Shown here piece by piece: positions 9,044-19,019 of a DNA stretch of 64,000 nucleotides (positions are counted from its first letter, which is position 1; each line of letters opens with the position of its first letter). Source of the DNA: Desulfosarcina cetonica JCM 12296 (GTDB taxonomy: Bacteria; Desulfobacterota; Desulfobacteria; Desulfobacterales; Desulfosarcinaceae); NCBI RefSeq assembly GCF_001311845.1, contig NZ_BBCC01000013.1, positions 1 to 64,000 of the forward strand, read 5' to 3'. A program made the position numbers and the translations under genes. Under the pieces are notes generated by a model, which did not search any database, had not been told where the DNA came from, and worked only from the letters and a program-made list of their open reading frames with translations.

Positions 9044-10687
9044 ATGAATCTACTGAACAACAGCATCATCCGCGTACCCGAACCGGTCAACGAACCCCAG
9101 TTCGACTATGCGGTCAATACAAACGCCCGTGACCAGCTGAAGGCCGCCCTGGCCGAACTGGCCGGGAAAACGGTGGAAATTCCACTGATCATCGGCGGCC
9201 GGGCGGTCAAGACCGGCACCTGCGGAAAAGTGGTCATGCCCCACCGGCATGCCCACAAACTGGCCGATTACCACATGGCCGGCGATAAAGAGGTTCAACT
9301 GGCTATCGAGGCGGCCATGGACGCCAAAACCCGCTGGCAGTCCTTGCGTTGGGAAGAACGGGCGGCCATTTTTCTTAAGGCGGCCGATCTGATTGCCGGC
9401 AAATATCGCTTTCAGATCAACGCCGCGTCCATGCTCTCTACCAGCAAGAACGCCTATCAGGCCGAAATCGACGCCGCCTGCGAGTTGATCGACTTTCTGC
9501 GTTTCAACGTCTATTACGCGCAAACCATCTATGCCGAGCAACCCTTGCGCTCTTCCCGGGGAACCTGGAATTTTACCCAGTACCGCCCTTTGGAGGGCTT
9601 TGTCCTGGCCTTGACGCCGTTCAACTTTACCGCCATCGCCGGCAACCTGGCCACATCACCGGCCATCATGGGCAACACGGTGATTCTGAAACCGGCTTCC
9701 ACGTCCGTTTACACCCCCTGGCTGCTGATGCAGATCCTCAAGGAGGCCGGTTTGCCCGATGGCGTGATCAATTTTGTTCCCGGGCCCGGAAGCCGGGTGG
9801 GCGATGCCTGCCTGGCATCAAGGCATCTGGGCGGGGTCCATTTTACCGGTTCGACAGCGGTCTTCCAGCACATCTGGAAAACCATCGGCAACAACATTGC
9901 CACCTATCGTTCCTACCCGCGGATTGTCGGAGAGACCGGTGGCAAGGATTTCATTTTCGCCCATGCCTCCGCCGATGTGGACAAGCTCGTCACGGCCTGT
10001 ATTCGCGGCGCATTTGAATTTCAGGGGCAAAAATGTTCGGCCGCCTCAAGGGCCTACATTCCCGCCTCCCTCTGGCCGATAGTTCGCGCCCGCTTGGAGG
10101 CGGAGATGGCTCGCATCAAAATGGGACCGGTGACCGATTTCAGCAACTTCGTCAACGCCGTCATCGACAAAACTGCCTTCAACACCATCCGCACCTATAT
10201 CACCGACGCACAAGCGGCAAACGACGCCGAGGTCATCATCGGCGGCCGGTGCGACGACAGCCAGGGCTATTTTATCGAGCCCACCGTCATCCTGACGACC
10301 AACCCGCAATTCAAGACCATGCAGGAAGAGATCTTCGGACCGGTGCTCAGCGTGTATGTCTACCCCGACGAAGCCTATGGAGAAACGTTGAAAACCTGTG
10401 ACCGCACATCCATCTATGCCTTGACCGGCGCGATTTTCGCCAATGATCGGCTGGCCATCAGTCAGGCCCTGGCCACCCTTGAAAACGCCGCCGGCAATTT
10501 CTACATCAACGACAAACCCACCGGTGCCGTGGTTGGCCAACAACCTTTTGGCGGTGCACGGGCATCGGGAACCAACGACAAGGCCGGTGCGGCCAGCAAC
10601 CTGATGCGCTGGGTCTCGACCCGCGCCATCAAGGAAACCTTCGATGCACCCCAGCGCTTCGACTATCCGTTCATGCAGGCCGAATAG
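9044..10687 (+). CDS. pruA: L-glutamate gamma-semialdehyde dehydrogenase (1-pyrroline-5-carboxylate dehydrogenase)
   Basis: This enzyme oxidises glutamate semialdehyde, derived from proline or ornithine, to glutamate with NAD+. The 547-residue protein is of the stand-alone ALDH4A1-like type rather than the bifunctional PutA type. Motifs are the NAD-binding GNTVILKPASTSVYTPW, the glycine motif FTGSTAVFQHIW, the glutamate in GETGGKDFIF and the catalytic cysteine in FQGQKCSAASR. The end GQQPFGGARASGTNDKAG is also characteristic. ATG 9044 follows an AAAGGAGG ribosome site at ideal distance. No proline dehydrogenase gene is adjacent. Confidence 0.93.
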   Translation: MNLLNNSIIRVPEPVNEPQFDYAVNTNARDQLKAALAELAGKTVEIPLIIGGRAVKTGTCGKVVMPHRHAHKLADYHMAGDKEVQLAIEAAMDAKTRWQSLRWEERAAIFLKAADLIAGKYRFQINAASMLSTSKNAYQAEIDAACELIDFLRFNVYYAQTIYAEQPLRSSRGTWNFTQYRPLEGFVLALTPFNFTAIAGNLATSPAIMGNTVILKPASTSVYTPWLLMQILKEAGLPDGVINFVPGPGSRVGDACLASRHLGGVHFTGSTAVFQHIWKTIGNNIATYRSYPRIVGETGGKDFIFAHASADVDKLVTACIRGAFEFQGQKCSAASRAYIPASLWPIVRARLEAEMARIKMGPVTDFSNFVNAVIDKTAFNTIRTYITDAQAANDAEVIIGGRCDDSQGYFIEPTVILTTNPQFKTMQEEIFGPVLSVYVYPDEAYGETLKTCDRTSIYALTGAIFANDRLAISQALATLENAAGNFYINDKPTGAVVGQQPFGGARASGTNDKAGAASNLMRWVSTRAIKETFDAPQRFDYPFMQAE

Positions 10688-10743
10688 ACAATCCACGCAC
10701 CCTCTCCAATGGACCGCTTAGCGGCTGTTTGACCGAACAAAAA

Positions 10744-12980
10744 TCACCACCGGTCCAGTGGTTCAAACACATGGCGGGCCACCGTGAGTGGCCGTCCATC
10801 CAGGGAGAGCGCCGGAACCGCGCCCATGAGGGCGTTGGTTAAAAGGACGCCGTCGGCTGCAAACAGCGCTTTGGGCTGGACCGGTTGGTCGACAATCACG
10901 AAACCTGCATCAGCCAGCCGCCGACAAACCGTCGCCTGCATCACTCCGGTCAGGACGTGGGGAGAACGGGGCCGCACCAGCGTGTTTCCCCTCACCACCA
11001 AGAGATTGGCTGTGTTGGTTTCCGAAACCGTACCGTCTGGATTGAGGATCAAAGCTTCGTCGCCCCCCTTGGCCTGGGCCCGTCGGCCGGCTGATAGTAA
11101 AAGAGGTAGTTCAGGGTTTTGTGGTCGGCCAGGGGGCTCGCGCGCGGTTCGGTTTCGGTGATCAGGTTCAACCCCTCCTGACCCAACGCCCGCAACCGGT
11201 GAACATAGGGCCGGGCCGTCACCACGAGCGCGCCGGCAGCGCGGTGGACACCGGCCGCCCCCCGCGTGGCCAGCAGTTTGACCGCCGCCGTTGTCGATTC
11301 CAAGCCGTTTTTCACGATCACCTGGGAGATGATCGCTTCCCAGGTCAGGTCCGGTAGCGGTCCGTCGAACAGGGCCGCCCAGGTACGCGCGAAGCGTTCC
11401 AGGTGCGCCGTCAAATGGGAGATATTTCCCTTTTCGACGCGAAGAGTTTCGAAAAAACCGAAGCCATACTGCAGTCCCAAATCGGAAATCGGCACCATCG
11501 CCTCGTCCTGGGGAACCAATCGCCCGTTATGCCACGCCCAGGGCATGCCCGCCGGCTCAAGGCTCGGGCGATCCCCTCCCTGAAAAACCCGCATCAAGGT
11601 TTCCCCCTTGTGCAGGGTTTCCGCATATTCATCGGCCGGGTCGGAATCCATGACGATACCCCCGCCCACGGAAAAATAAATCCGTCCGTCGACCACGGTT
11701 GCGGTACGGATGGCGATGGACAGATCCATGGTGTCATGGAAGCTGATATAGCCGATGGAGCCGGTATAAACGTGCCGCTGCCGGGGCTCGAGTTCATCGA
11801 TGATTTCCATGCAGCGAATTTTGGGGCAGCCGGTGATGGAGCCGCCGGGAAAGGTGGCCCGGATCAGATCCACGACATGGCGGCCCTCGGCCAGGCGGCC
11901 CTCTACCACGGAAACCAGATGGTGGACGTTCTGGTAGGCTTCCAGACGTTTGTGCTGGGTAACGACCACCGATCCGCCGCAACACACCCGGCCGATGTCG
12001 TTGCGCATCAGGTCCACGATCATGGAAAGCTCGGCATCGTCCTTGGGACTGCCGGCAAGTTCGGCTCGCATCTGCGATCGGTTTCGGGTGTCTTTCCCCT
12101 GGGACGGGTACCTTGATGGGACGGGTTTCCACGTGCTCGCCGCACTGCCGGAGAAAGCGTTCCGGCGATGTGGAAACAATCTGGTGGTCGCCGGCATTGA
12201 CATAGGCAAAAAAAGGTGCCGGATTCATCTGGAAAAGCGTCGTAAAAAGAGCGTAGGGATCCCCGGAAAACCCCATCTCGAAACGCTGGGAAAGATTTAC
12301 CTGGTAGACATCGCCGGCAGCGATGTAATCGCGGATCCGTTGGACGGCGCTCTCGTAGGCTTCACGCGAAAAGGTGGACTGCATCGTTGTGGCAGCCCCT
12401 GAAAAAACACCCGGCTCGGGGAAGGACGCTTCAATGCCGCTATAAAATCCGCCATCGCCGCTTTTGCTGCAGCGTCGCCGACATCCCGGCGCACCGGCGC
12501 GTACAGGTGGGTACGGTCTTCTTTTTGATCGTGAACGACAATCAACGTGGGCGCAAAAAAGAGCAGGTGGGGCAGGGCGAGGTCGTCCAGGGCGGTACGG
12601 GGGAGCCGCTCCAGGCAGTCTTTCAACTCGTAGGCCAGGTACCCGAAAAGGCCGGCGCAAACCGGCGACACGGCATCCTCCACAGGAAGGCGGCAGCGCT
12701 GTAAAACGGTTTCCAGCACGGTTAAAGGATCCTGGGGAATCTCCTGCCCGGCACCATCGATCACCACCGTCGTCGATTGCCGTCGGCCGTTGATGGTGAG
12801 CCACGGATGGATCGCCAAAAGGTGATAGCGCGCACAATCCAGATCTCCACCCGAGAGCAGCACGACGGTGCCCGGCGCGTGGGCAAAACGGGCCGCCATG
12901 GCTTCGAAGGGTTCTTCAAGCGTGATCGCCATGGACCGGATGCCATCGATAGGGGGCAGTAAGGTATCCAACCTGTCCAT
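10744..12980 (-). CDS. pabB: Aminodeoxychorismate synthase component I fused to aminodeoxychorismate lyase (PabB-PabC, several frameshifts)
   Basis: This single gene joins two steps of p-aminobenzoate synthesis for folate. The PabB half aminates chorismate: MQSTFSREAYESAV, AGDVYQVNLSQRFE, STSPERFL, ETRPIK, DLMRNDIGRVC, GSITGCPKIRCMEIIDELEP and the closing FSVGGGIVMDSDPADEY. The PabC half, a class IV PLP lyase, begins near AWHNGRLVPQDEAMVPISDLGLQYGFGFFETLR and ends with TVSETNTANLLVVRG and TGVMQATV. Frames break near 12400, twice near 12095-12120 and near 11090. Restoring single bases repairs the last three, two of them in short homopolymers. The start ATG 12980 overlaps the pabA stop. PabB-PabC fusions are known in other bacteria. 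Confidence 0.87.
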
Positions 12981-13657
12981 CAGCAGCCCCCCGGCATTTC
13001 AAACGTCGCGCCGCTTTCAAGTAGCTGGTAGGCACAGGGGTTTGGCCTCGGTCCATTGGCCGGCAAGCAACCCTGCAGCGGACCCAGGCGCAAAAAATTC
13101 TCGACCAGCGTAAAACCATGCTCGGTAAGAAAGCTTTCCGGATGGAACTGCACCCCGTGCAGGGGGTAGCGTTGGTGCGAAAGCCCCATGACGGTTCCAT
13201 CAAGGGTGCGGCCGGTCACCACGAGGTCATCGGCCAGGGCCTGGGCCGTCGGCCAAACGGCCAGGGAATGGTAACGGGCCACACGGAAAGGGGAGGGGAT
13301 ACCGCCAAACAATCCCGCCTGCTGATGGAATACCCGACTGGTCTTGCCGTGCATGGGCGCCGCTGCGCGCCTGGTTTGGCCCTCGAAAACCTCATTGATG
13401 CACTGCATGCCCAGGCATACCCCGAAAATCGGGATCGATCGATAAAACCGTGCGATCAGTGCCTTGGAAATACCGGCGTGGGCCGGATCCTTGGGCCCGG
13501 GGCTGACCAGCAGGTAGTCCGGCCGAAGGGCGGCCACCGCCTCCAGGGTAATTTGGTCGCTGCGCACGACGTCGATGCCCAGGTCGTAATGCATGAACAT
13601 CTGCACCAGATTGTAGGTAAACGAGTCATAGTTGTCGATCACCAGAAGTGTGGCCAA
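12980..13657 (-). CDS. pabA: Aminodeoxychorismate/anthranilate synthase glutamine amidotransferase component
   Basis: PabA releases ammonia from glutamine for PabB. The class I amidotransferase shows IDNYDSFTYNLVQ at the N-terminus, the nucleophile in FGVCLGMQCI, and the His/Glu pair in GVQFHPESFLTEHG. At 225 residues it is slightly longer than usual, with a C-terminal tail of about 30 residues. The start is TTG 13657, preceded by GGAGGAG; a nearby ATG is out of frame. An intrinsic-terminator-like hairpin ends only about 13 bases upstream of the start. The stop overlaps the pabB start, so PabA and PabB-PabC are almost certainly made together. TrpG function cannot be excluded, but the PabC fusion partner favours folate. 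Confidence 0.92.
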   Translation of the reverse strand: MATLLVIDNYDSFTYNLVQMFMHYDLGIDVVRSDQITLEAVAALRPDYLLVSPGPKDPAHAGISKALIARFYRSIPIFGVCLGMQCINEVFEGQTRRAAAPMHGKTSRVFHQQAGLFGGIPSPFRVARYHSLAVWPTAQALADDLVVTGRTLDGTVMGLSHQRYPLHGVQFHPESFLTEHGFTLVENFLRLGPLQGCLPANGPRPNPCAYQLLESGATFEMPGGC

Positions 13658-13670
13658 TTCATCTCCTCCT

Positions 13671-13711
13671 TAAAAAACAGAACGGCCACCCAGATCGAGT
13701 CTGGGTGGCCG
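13671..13711 (-). terminator. Intrinsic terminator-like hairpin just upstream of pabA
   Basis: An 11-bp perfect GC-rich stem (GGCCACCCAGA / TCTGGGTGGCC, five-base loop) is followed on the minus strand by a T-rich run ending at 13671. The T run abuts the pabA ribosome site. It can end the upstream kinase transcript or act as an attenuator for pabA. Confidence 0.8.
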
Positions 13712-13767
13712 AGGCCTGTTGCATAACTCAAGAATGTCCGTGACCGCGCAAGAACACGGCCGCCGGT

Positions 13768-13809
13768 ATCGGTTTTGCGTTAATCAGTAACCGATCGAAG
13801 CGAATCGGT
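13768..13809 (-). promoter_or_regulatory. Competing short hairpins in the pabA upstream region
   Basis: The segment at 13789-13795 (AACCGAT on the plus strand) can pair either with ATCGGTT at 13768-13774 or, through its CCGAT core, with ATCGGT at 13804-13809. The two pairings are mutually exclusive. They lie between the kinase stop codon and the terminator hairpin. A regulatory role is inference. Confidence 0.3.
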
Positions 13810-13821
13810 CAAGATAATTGC

Positions 13822-15307
13822 TTACCCCACCGGCAGCAGCACGGTGAACGTACTCCCCTTTTCCGGTGTACTTTCGGCGCTGATACGTCCCTTTAACGAT
13901 TCCACCAGCCTTTGACAATGGGTAGGCCAAGCCCGGTACCGGTGATGAAACGGGTCTTGTCGGTTTTGACGCGGAAAAACCGATCGAAAATCTTATCCAG
14001 GTAGCGCTCCTCGATGCCAAAACCGTTGTCGATCACCTGAATCCGCAGATTGATCCCGGCCATATCGATACGCACCACGATCTTTCCGCCATTTTGGGTG
14101 TAGTTGATCGCGTTGGTGATCAGGTTTCCGAAAACACTCTCAAGGGCCAGGGGGTCGGCCTTGATGGTCGGCAGGGGCGCTTGCGGATGCTCCAGCACCA
14201 GCTCCTGATTTTTGGTACGTGCCCGCGTGCCCAAAAATCGACGATGTTGTCGAGCAATTCCTCCAATTGAATCGGCTTGAGCTCCTGACAGATATTTCCC
14301 GACTCGATGCGCGAAAGATCGAGCAGATCGCCGATGGTGGAAATCAGGCCCTGGGTCTTTTCCTTGGCCCGGGATAGCAGATGCTCGTCCGACGCACTGA
14401 GCTGGCCCATGAGATCGTTGAGCACCAGCGCCAGCTGTTCATGAATGGTTGAAAGCGGGCTTCGCAGCTCATGGGAAACCTTGGCCACAAACTCGGATTT
14501 GAGGCGGTCGAGGACCTTCATGTTGGTAATATCGACAATGGTGACGACCGCCCCGAGGCATTCCTTGCGTTCGCCGAGCACGGGACGTCCCCGGGCCATG
14601 AAGAACCGTTCCCCACCCAGGGAAAATTCATAGGCGGGAATATCATCAAAATCCACGTGTCGGCCGCTGGAGATATCCACGATCAGTTTGCACAAGCCCT
14701 CTTCTTTGATGTAGGCCGAAACAGGCTCACCGCTGGCACAGTCGGGGGGTAGATCCATCAACCGTCCAAAGGCCGGGTTCATCAGCACCACCTTGCCGTC
14801 GGCATTGGTAACGACGATACCGTTGGGCAAGGAATCGATGATCGTATGAATACGGGTTCTTTCGGTACCCAGATCGGCGAGGGTCCGCCGCCGTTCGTTT
14901 TCCAGCTTCTCTGCGGCCCTTTTCAACGAAAGCTTGTCCATGGCCCGATTCACCACGATCCGTAATTGATCGGGCTCGAAAGGCTTGGGAATAAAGTCGT
15001 AAGCGCCGCGTTTCATCGCCTCGATGGCGGTTTCGATGGTGGCAAATCCGGTGATGATAATCACCAGAATATCCCGATCCATGGCTTGGATGCGCTTTAA
15101 GACCTCCATGCCGTCGATACCGGGCATCTTCAGGTCCAAAAGCACGACGGATGCATCGGCGCGCCCCAGAATATCCAGTCCGGCCTCCCCGCTTTCGGCG
15201 GTCAGGGTGTTGTATCCCATGCGCTCGATGATCCGTTTTGATCCGTCCCGGATGCCTTTCTCATCATCAATCACCAGGACGGTCACAGGATCAGGCGTGC
15301 TCTGCAT
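13822..15307 (-). CDS. Response regulator receiver-PAS-histidine kinase hybrid (frameshifted)
   Basis: The order is unusual for a kinase: an N-terminal receiver domain (VLVIDDEKGIRDGSKRI, phospho-acceptor in VVLLDLKMPGIDGMEV, KPFEPDQL), a coiled linker, a PAS domain (DSLPNGIVVTNADGKVVLMNPAF), a HisKA dimerisation domain with HELRSPLSTIHEQ, and a HATPase domain with NAINYTQNG, DNGFGIEERYLDKIFDRFFR and GTGLGLPIVK. There is no membrane segment, so it is cytosolic. Frame breaks near 14235 and 13905 are each repaired by one base, after which the protein ends with TFTVLLPVG at 13822. Its start lies inside the end of the upstream PAS kinase gene, so the two are coupled. The N-terminal receiver is probably phosphorylated by the neighbouring kinase. 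Confidence 0.88.
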
Positions 15308-16794
15308 GTTCGGCTCCTTTTTCGGTTTCTTGGGTGATGGGGAGTTCGATGGTGAACGTACTGCCACGGCCGAGAACGCTACGTGCCTTTATGGTGCCGC
15401 CATGATTTTCGACAATGCCGTAGACCACGCTGAGGCCCAGACCGGTTCCCTGGCCCTCCTGCTTGGTGGTGAAGAACGGCTCGAAAATGTGGGAAAGATT
15501 GTCTGATGAAATTCCCGGACCGGTATCGGCGATTTCGATGATCACCCGGTCCTTGGCGGCCGATTCGCGGGTGGTGATGGTAATCGACCCCTGACCGTCC
15601 ATGGCCTGGGCGGCATTGATGATGATATTCATGAAGACATGGCCCATCTGCTGGGCATCCGCCATCACCAGGGGAATGAACGGGGCCATCTTTTTCTTCA
15701 CCTGGATGTTGTGGAAAAGGGTTTGATTTTCAATGAGAAAAAGGGTTCGCTCGATGGCCTTGTTGATACTCAGCGGCCGCATGAACTGGCGCGTCTGTCG
15801 GGAAAATTCGAGCAGTTCCTTGACGGTATCGCGGCAGCGCTGGGCATCGTTGAGGATGCGGTATAAATCCTCCCGGGCGTTGTCTTCTAAATCGTAATCT
15901 TCCAGCATCAGCTTGGTGTAAAGCGTGATTCCGCCGAGCGGATTGTTCAATTGGTGCGCCACGCCGGCGGAAAGCTTTCCCAGGGATGCCATCTTTTCAG
16001 ACTGAATCAACTGGAGCTGGGTTTTTCCAGCTTTTGCTGAATATGAATTCTTTCTCGCAAATCATGGAAAAAACCGATCGAACCGACTTCCTGACCCTTC
16101 TCGTTATAGATAATGGAAGCATAAAGACTGATGGGAAACTTATCCCCCTTTCGGTCGACCGCATGGGTGTGGTATTTTTTAACCTTGCCTTTGCCGCCAT
16201 ACGCCTCCGTGCGGAGATAGCGCATGATCCGTTTGGCTTCCTCGGGACCGCCTTCGTAGACCTCGCGGATATTCAGTTGGTCGAGGGCTTCTTCAACCGA
16301 GTATCCGGTCATTTCTGCCGCCGCATCGTTGAAAATGATCAGCTTTCCCGTCCGGTCGGCGGCCACCACGGCGTCGCAGGCGCTCTGAAGCAATTTGTGC
16401 AAAAAATTATTGGCCCGACGGAGTTCGGTTTCCAGCCCCTCAAGGGCCGGAAGCTCGAAATTGAAAATGGTGATCACATCCTCTCCCCCCCAGGATCGGG
16501 AACGGGATAGGCGTAAAGACAGGCACGATTGGAATTGCTCAGTAAACTGGAGGTGCGTTCCCGCAGGGAGGCCGAATTCGATGCCATCACCGTTTTTGCC
16601 GGGCAATAGTCGCAGGGTTCGGCACGGTTGTAAAAAACCTGATGACAGCATTGTCCGCTCAGCGTGGCGCCATCTTCCACGGCGTCACTGCCGGCATAGG
16701 CAAGAATACGGAAATCTCTGGACACGACAACGATTTTGCGATTGAACGCATCCAGCGCCTGAAGCAGAAGTTTATTCTCGTTTTCCGTGCGCAT
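15291..16794 (-). CDS. PAS-domain sensor histidine kinase (frameshifted)
   Basis: A cytosolic sensor kinase. An N-terminal domain with a Cys-rich patch ([20 protein letters not shown]) resembles PAS modules that hold a cofactor or metal, though no cofactor can be named. A second PAS domain follows ([29 protein letters not shown]), then HisKA with [13 protein letters not shown] carrying the phospho-histidine, and HATPase with [21 protein letters not shown] and [12 protein letters not shown]. Frame breaks lie near 16485, in a run of seven G, and near 16025, in an A run. Both are repaired by small homopolymer corrections. ATG 16794 is chosen because GGAGGT precedes it by seven bases; ATG 16809 is possible. 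It overlaps the next kinase gene. Confidence 0.87.
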
Positions 16795-17263
16795 CCGAAA
16801 AACCTCCATGGGGACGTTGAGGTTCCGTGCATGCTTGGGGGTATGTCGTGTGATTAAAAGATAGATTTGCTGTCATGTCAACAGCTATACGGCAGGAAGA
16901 AGTCAAATCGGCCTGAAAAACGGCCGGTGTTCCAGAGGATCTTTTCGGCGGAATCGGTTCAGCGTCAAGCGGGGTGCCAACCGAGCGTAGATACGCCTCC
17001 CATTCCATGGGCAACATCTGTTTCTTCTTGTTATTACAGGACTTGCAGGCAGGCACGACATTGCCTTTGGTGGTTTTTCCGCCCCTGGCCACCGGAACGA
17101 TGTGATCCATGGTCAGTTCCGCCGGTGGCGTCGCTTGCCCGCAATAGTGGCAGCGTCCCTTGGCGCAGCGGCGTTTCCACCACTGGGATTGTCTGAGTTC
17201 CCGCGCCTTTTGGCGCTCGCGTTTGAGATCCTGTTCATCCAGGTCATAGGCAAAGGGCTTCAT
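16772..17263 (-). CDS. HNH endonuclease family protein
   Basis: The first 105 residues contain a full HNH nuclease fold of the McrA/5-methylcytosine-restriction-like superfamily: CHYCGQ, the catalytic DHIVPVARGGKTT and NVVPACKSCNNKKK, giving two zinc-ligand CxxC pairs around the histidine. The remaining 55 residues look poorly conserved and overlap the next gene's start by 23 bases, so the true end could be earlier if a frameshift is hidden here. Its ATG overlaps the stop of the ATP-grasp gene. Many bacteria carry such short HNH genes in housekeeping operons without known substrates. No restriction or phage genes are adjacent. Confidence 0.8.
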   Translation of the reverse strand: MKPFAYDLDEQDLKRERQKARELRQSQWWKRRCAKGRCHYCGQATPPAELTMDHIVPVARGGKTTKGNVVPACKSCNNKKKQMLPMEWEAYLRSVGTPLDAEPIPPKRSSGTPAVFQADLTSSCRIAVDMTANLSFNHTTYPQACTEPQRPHGGFSDAHGKRE

Positions 17264-18120
17264 GCCGTCTCCTCGGTTGATTGCTTGCCCACGGCCAGTC
17301 CCCGCTGCGCCAGCCAGGCATCGATGGCGCTTTGTAACCGCGCGTAGAATGTGGCGGATCCCCCCACACCGGTTCGACCGAAAAAGTAGTTGATTTCAAG
17401 AAACAGGGCATTAACCCCGCCCGGACCGGCTTCGAACAACAGATCAAACCCGGCCAGATTGATTGCCGCCCGCCGACAGAAATCACGGGTCAGGTTGATG
17501 CCCTGCTCCCGCAACAGGGGATCGGCATGGTGATCGATGCGCGCGCCATGGGCCACACTGGTACCGAAAAGCGCGGCCTGGTCCTGAATCCGCCAATAGG
17601 CGGTCAAATCGTCTCCGATCACCACGACCCGTAAACTCCGATTGAAGGTGGGAACAAAGGCCTGCAGGATAAACCCGCGCTGACCGGAACGCTCATAGGC
17701 TGCGGCTGTGGCAAGGGCCCGTTCGAGGTCGGCATGGGAACGAATCAGCGCAACCGTTTCCCCCTCGCCGCCCCAGTCCAGTTTAAAAACCAGTGGAAAG
17801 GCAGGCAGCGGTTCGTTTCCCGAACAGTGATGATAGTGGGACAGATCATCAAAAACCCACGTTTGCGGATGGGGAACGGCCATTTCCCGAAAAAGCCTTG
17901 CCTGCCCGGTTTTTCCCGGGTAGCGAAATCGCATCGCATAATCCGGAAACACATGCCGGCAGTGCGCCCGGCTTAATCGGTAGAGCGATTCCCGGCACCC
18001 CTGGGGCAGGATCACCGCGTCGGCCGCACGCATGGCGGCAATATCCCCGGCGTCCGGCTCCCTTCCGGCGCAAATGATATTGGCATCCGCCTCATAACAA
18101 GGGTGAAAAGAGAGAATCAT
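17260..18120 (-). CDS. ATP-grasp domain protein (RimK/glutathione synthetase-like)
   Basis: A 286-residue protein with the shape of an ATP-grasp carboxylate-amine ligase: PLVFKLDWGGEGETVALI as the lysine-containing ATP-binding loop, GFILQAFVPTFNRSLRVVVIGDD, and the metal-binding end ALFLEINYFFGRTGVGG. The N-terminus (HPCYEADANIICAGREPDAGD) matches a small family found in Desulfobacterota; its substrate is not known to me. It overlaps the era stop by an ATGA junction and the HNH start in the same way, so all three are made from one message. Peptide or cofactor ligation is a reasonable guess only. Confidence 0.75.
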   Translation of the reverse strand: MILSFHPCYEADANIICAGREPDAGDIAAMRAADAVILPQGCRESLYRLSRAHCRHVFPDYAMRFRYPGKTGQARLFREMAVPHPQTWVFDDLSHYHHCSGNEPLPAFPLVFKLDWGGEGETVALIRSHADLERALATAAAYERSGQRGFILQAFVPTFNRSLRVVVIGDDLTAYWRIQDQAALFGTSVAHGARIDHHADPLLREQGINLTRDFCRRAAINLAGFDLLFEAGPGGVNALFLEINYFFGRTGVGGSATFYARLQSAIDAWLAQRGLAVGKQSTEETA

Positions 18121-19019
18121 TCGTATCCGAACTTACGCAGGGCCTTGGTATCTTTGGTCCAGTTCTTCTGAACGCGCACAAAAAGCTTCAGAAAAACCTT
18201 GCTTTCCAGGAGCTGTTCGATCTCCTGCCGGGCCGCCTCGCCGATCTGCTTGAGCTTGGCACCGCCTTTCCCGATAACGATGCCCTTCTGGGAGTCGCGT
18301 TCCACATGAATCGTGGCATGGATGCGATTAAGCGATCCGTTCTTCTCTTCCTTGAAAAGATCGATGGTCACCGCCACCGCGTAAGGGATTTCCTGCCCGG
18401 TGAGTCGGATCACCTTTTCACGAATCAGTTCGGCAGCAATGAAACGCATGGGCAAATCGGTCAGACTCTCCGGTGGAAAAAACGGCGGACCTTCGGGAAG
18501 CGCCATCTCCATGGCGTCGAGCAGACGATCCACCTGTTCACCGCTTTTGGCGCTGACAGGTACCACGGCGGTAAAGGCAAAGCGCTGGGACCAACGCTCA
18601 ATCCTAACCAGCAGTTCTGGCCGCTGAAGCTGGTCGATTTTATTGAGCGCCAACACCACCGGATGCTTCTGGGTCTCAAGCTTGCCCATCAAAAGGTCTT
18701 CCGATGCGTTGTCCGGGTTTTGCACATCCACCACCAGCAGGATCAGGTCGACCTCCGCAAGGGTAGACAGGGCCGCGTCCACGATGCGCGTATTAAGCGG
18801 GTTCTTGGCCCGGTGGATTCCAGGGGTGTCCAGAAAAACCACTTGGGATCCCTTTCGATGCACTACCCCGAGAATGCGGTTGCGCGTCGTCTGCGGCTTT
18901 TTAGACGTAATGGAGAGCTTCTGCCCCAGCATGCGGTTGAGAAGGGTGGATTTTCCCGCGTTAGGTGCGCCAAGAATGGCCACATAACCGCAGCGGAAAA
19001 GATCGGTATCACGGTTCAC
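18117..19019 (-). CDS. era: GTPase Era
   Basis: Era is an essential GTPase that helps 16S rRNA maturation and 30S assembly, binding the 3' end of 16S rRNA by its KH domain. Visible motifs: G1 GAPNAGKST, the switch KPQTTRNRILG, G3 DTPGIH, G4 NKIDQ and the C-terminal KH motif IVIGKGGAKLKQIG. At 300 residues it has the standard length. The start is GTG 19019, chosen by family alignment; it overlaps the end of engB by 11 bases. The stop overlaps the ATP-grasp gene start. Confidence 0.97.
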   Translation of the reverse strand: MNRDTDLFRCGYVAILGAPNAGKSTLLNRMLGQKLSITSKKPQTTRNRILGVVHRKGSQVVFLDTPGIHRAKNPLNTRIVDAALSTLAEVDLILLVVDVQNPDNASEDLLMGKLETQKHPVVLALNKIDQLQRPELLVRIERWSQRFAFTAVVPVSAKSGEQVDRLLDAMEMALPEGPPFFPPESLTDLPMRFIAAELIREKVIRLTGQEIPYAVAVTIDLFKEEKNGSLNRIHATIHVERDSQKGIVIGKGGAKLKQIGEAARQEIEQLLESKVFLKLFVRVQKNWTKDTKALRKFGYE

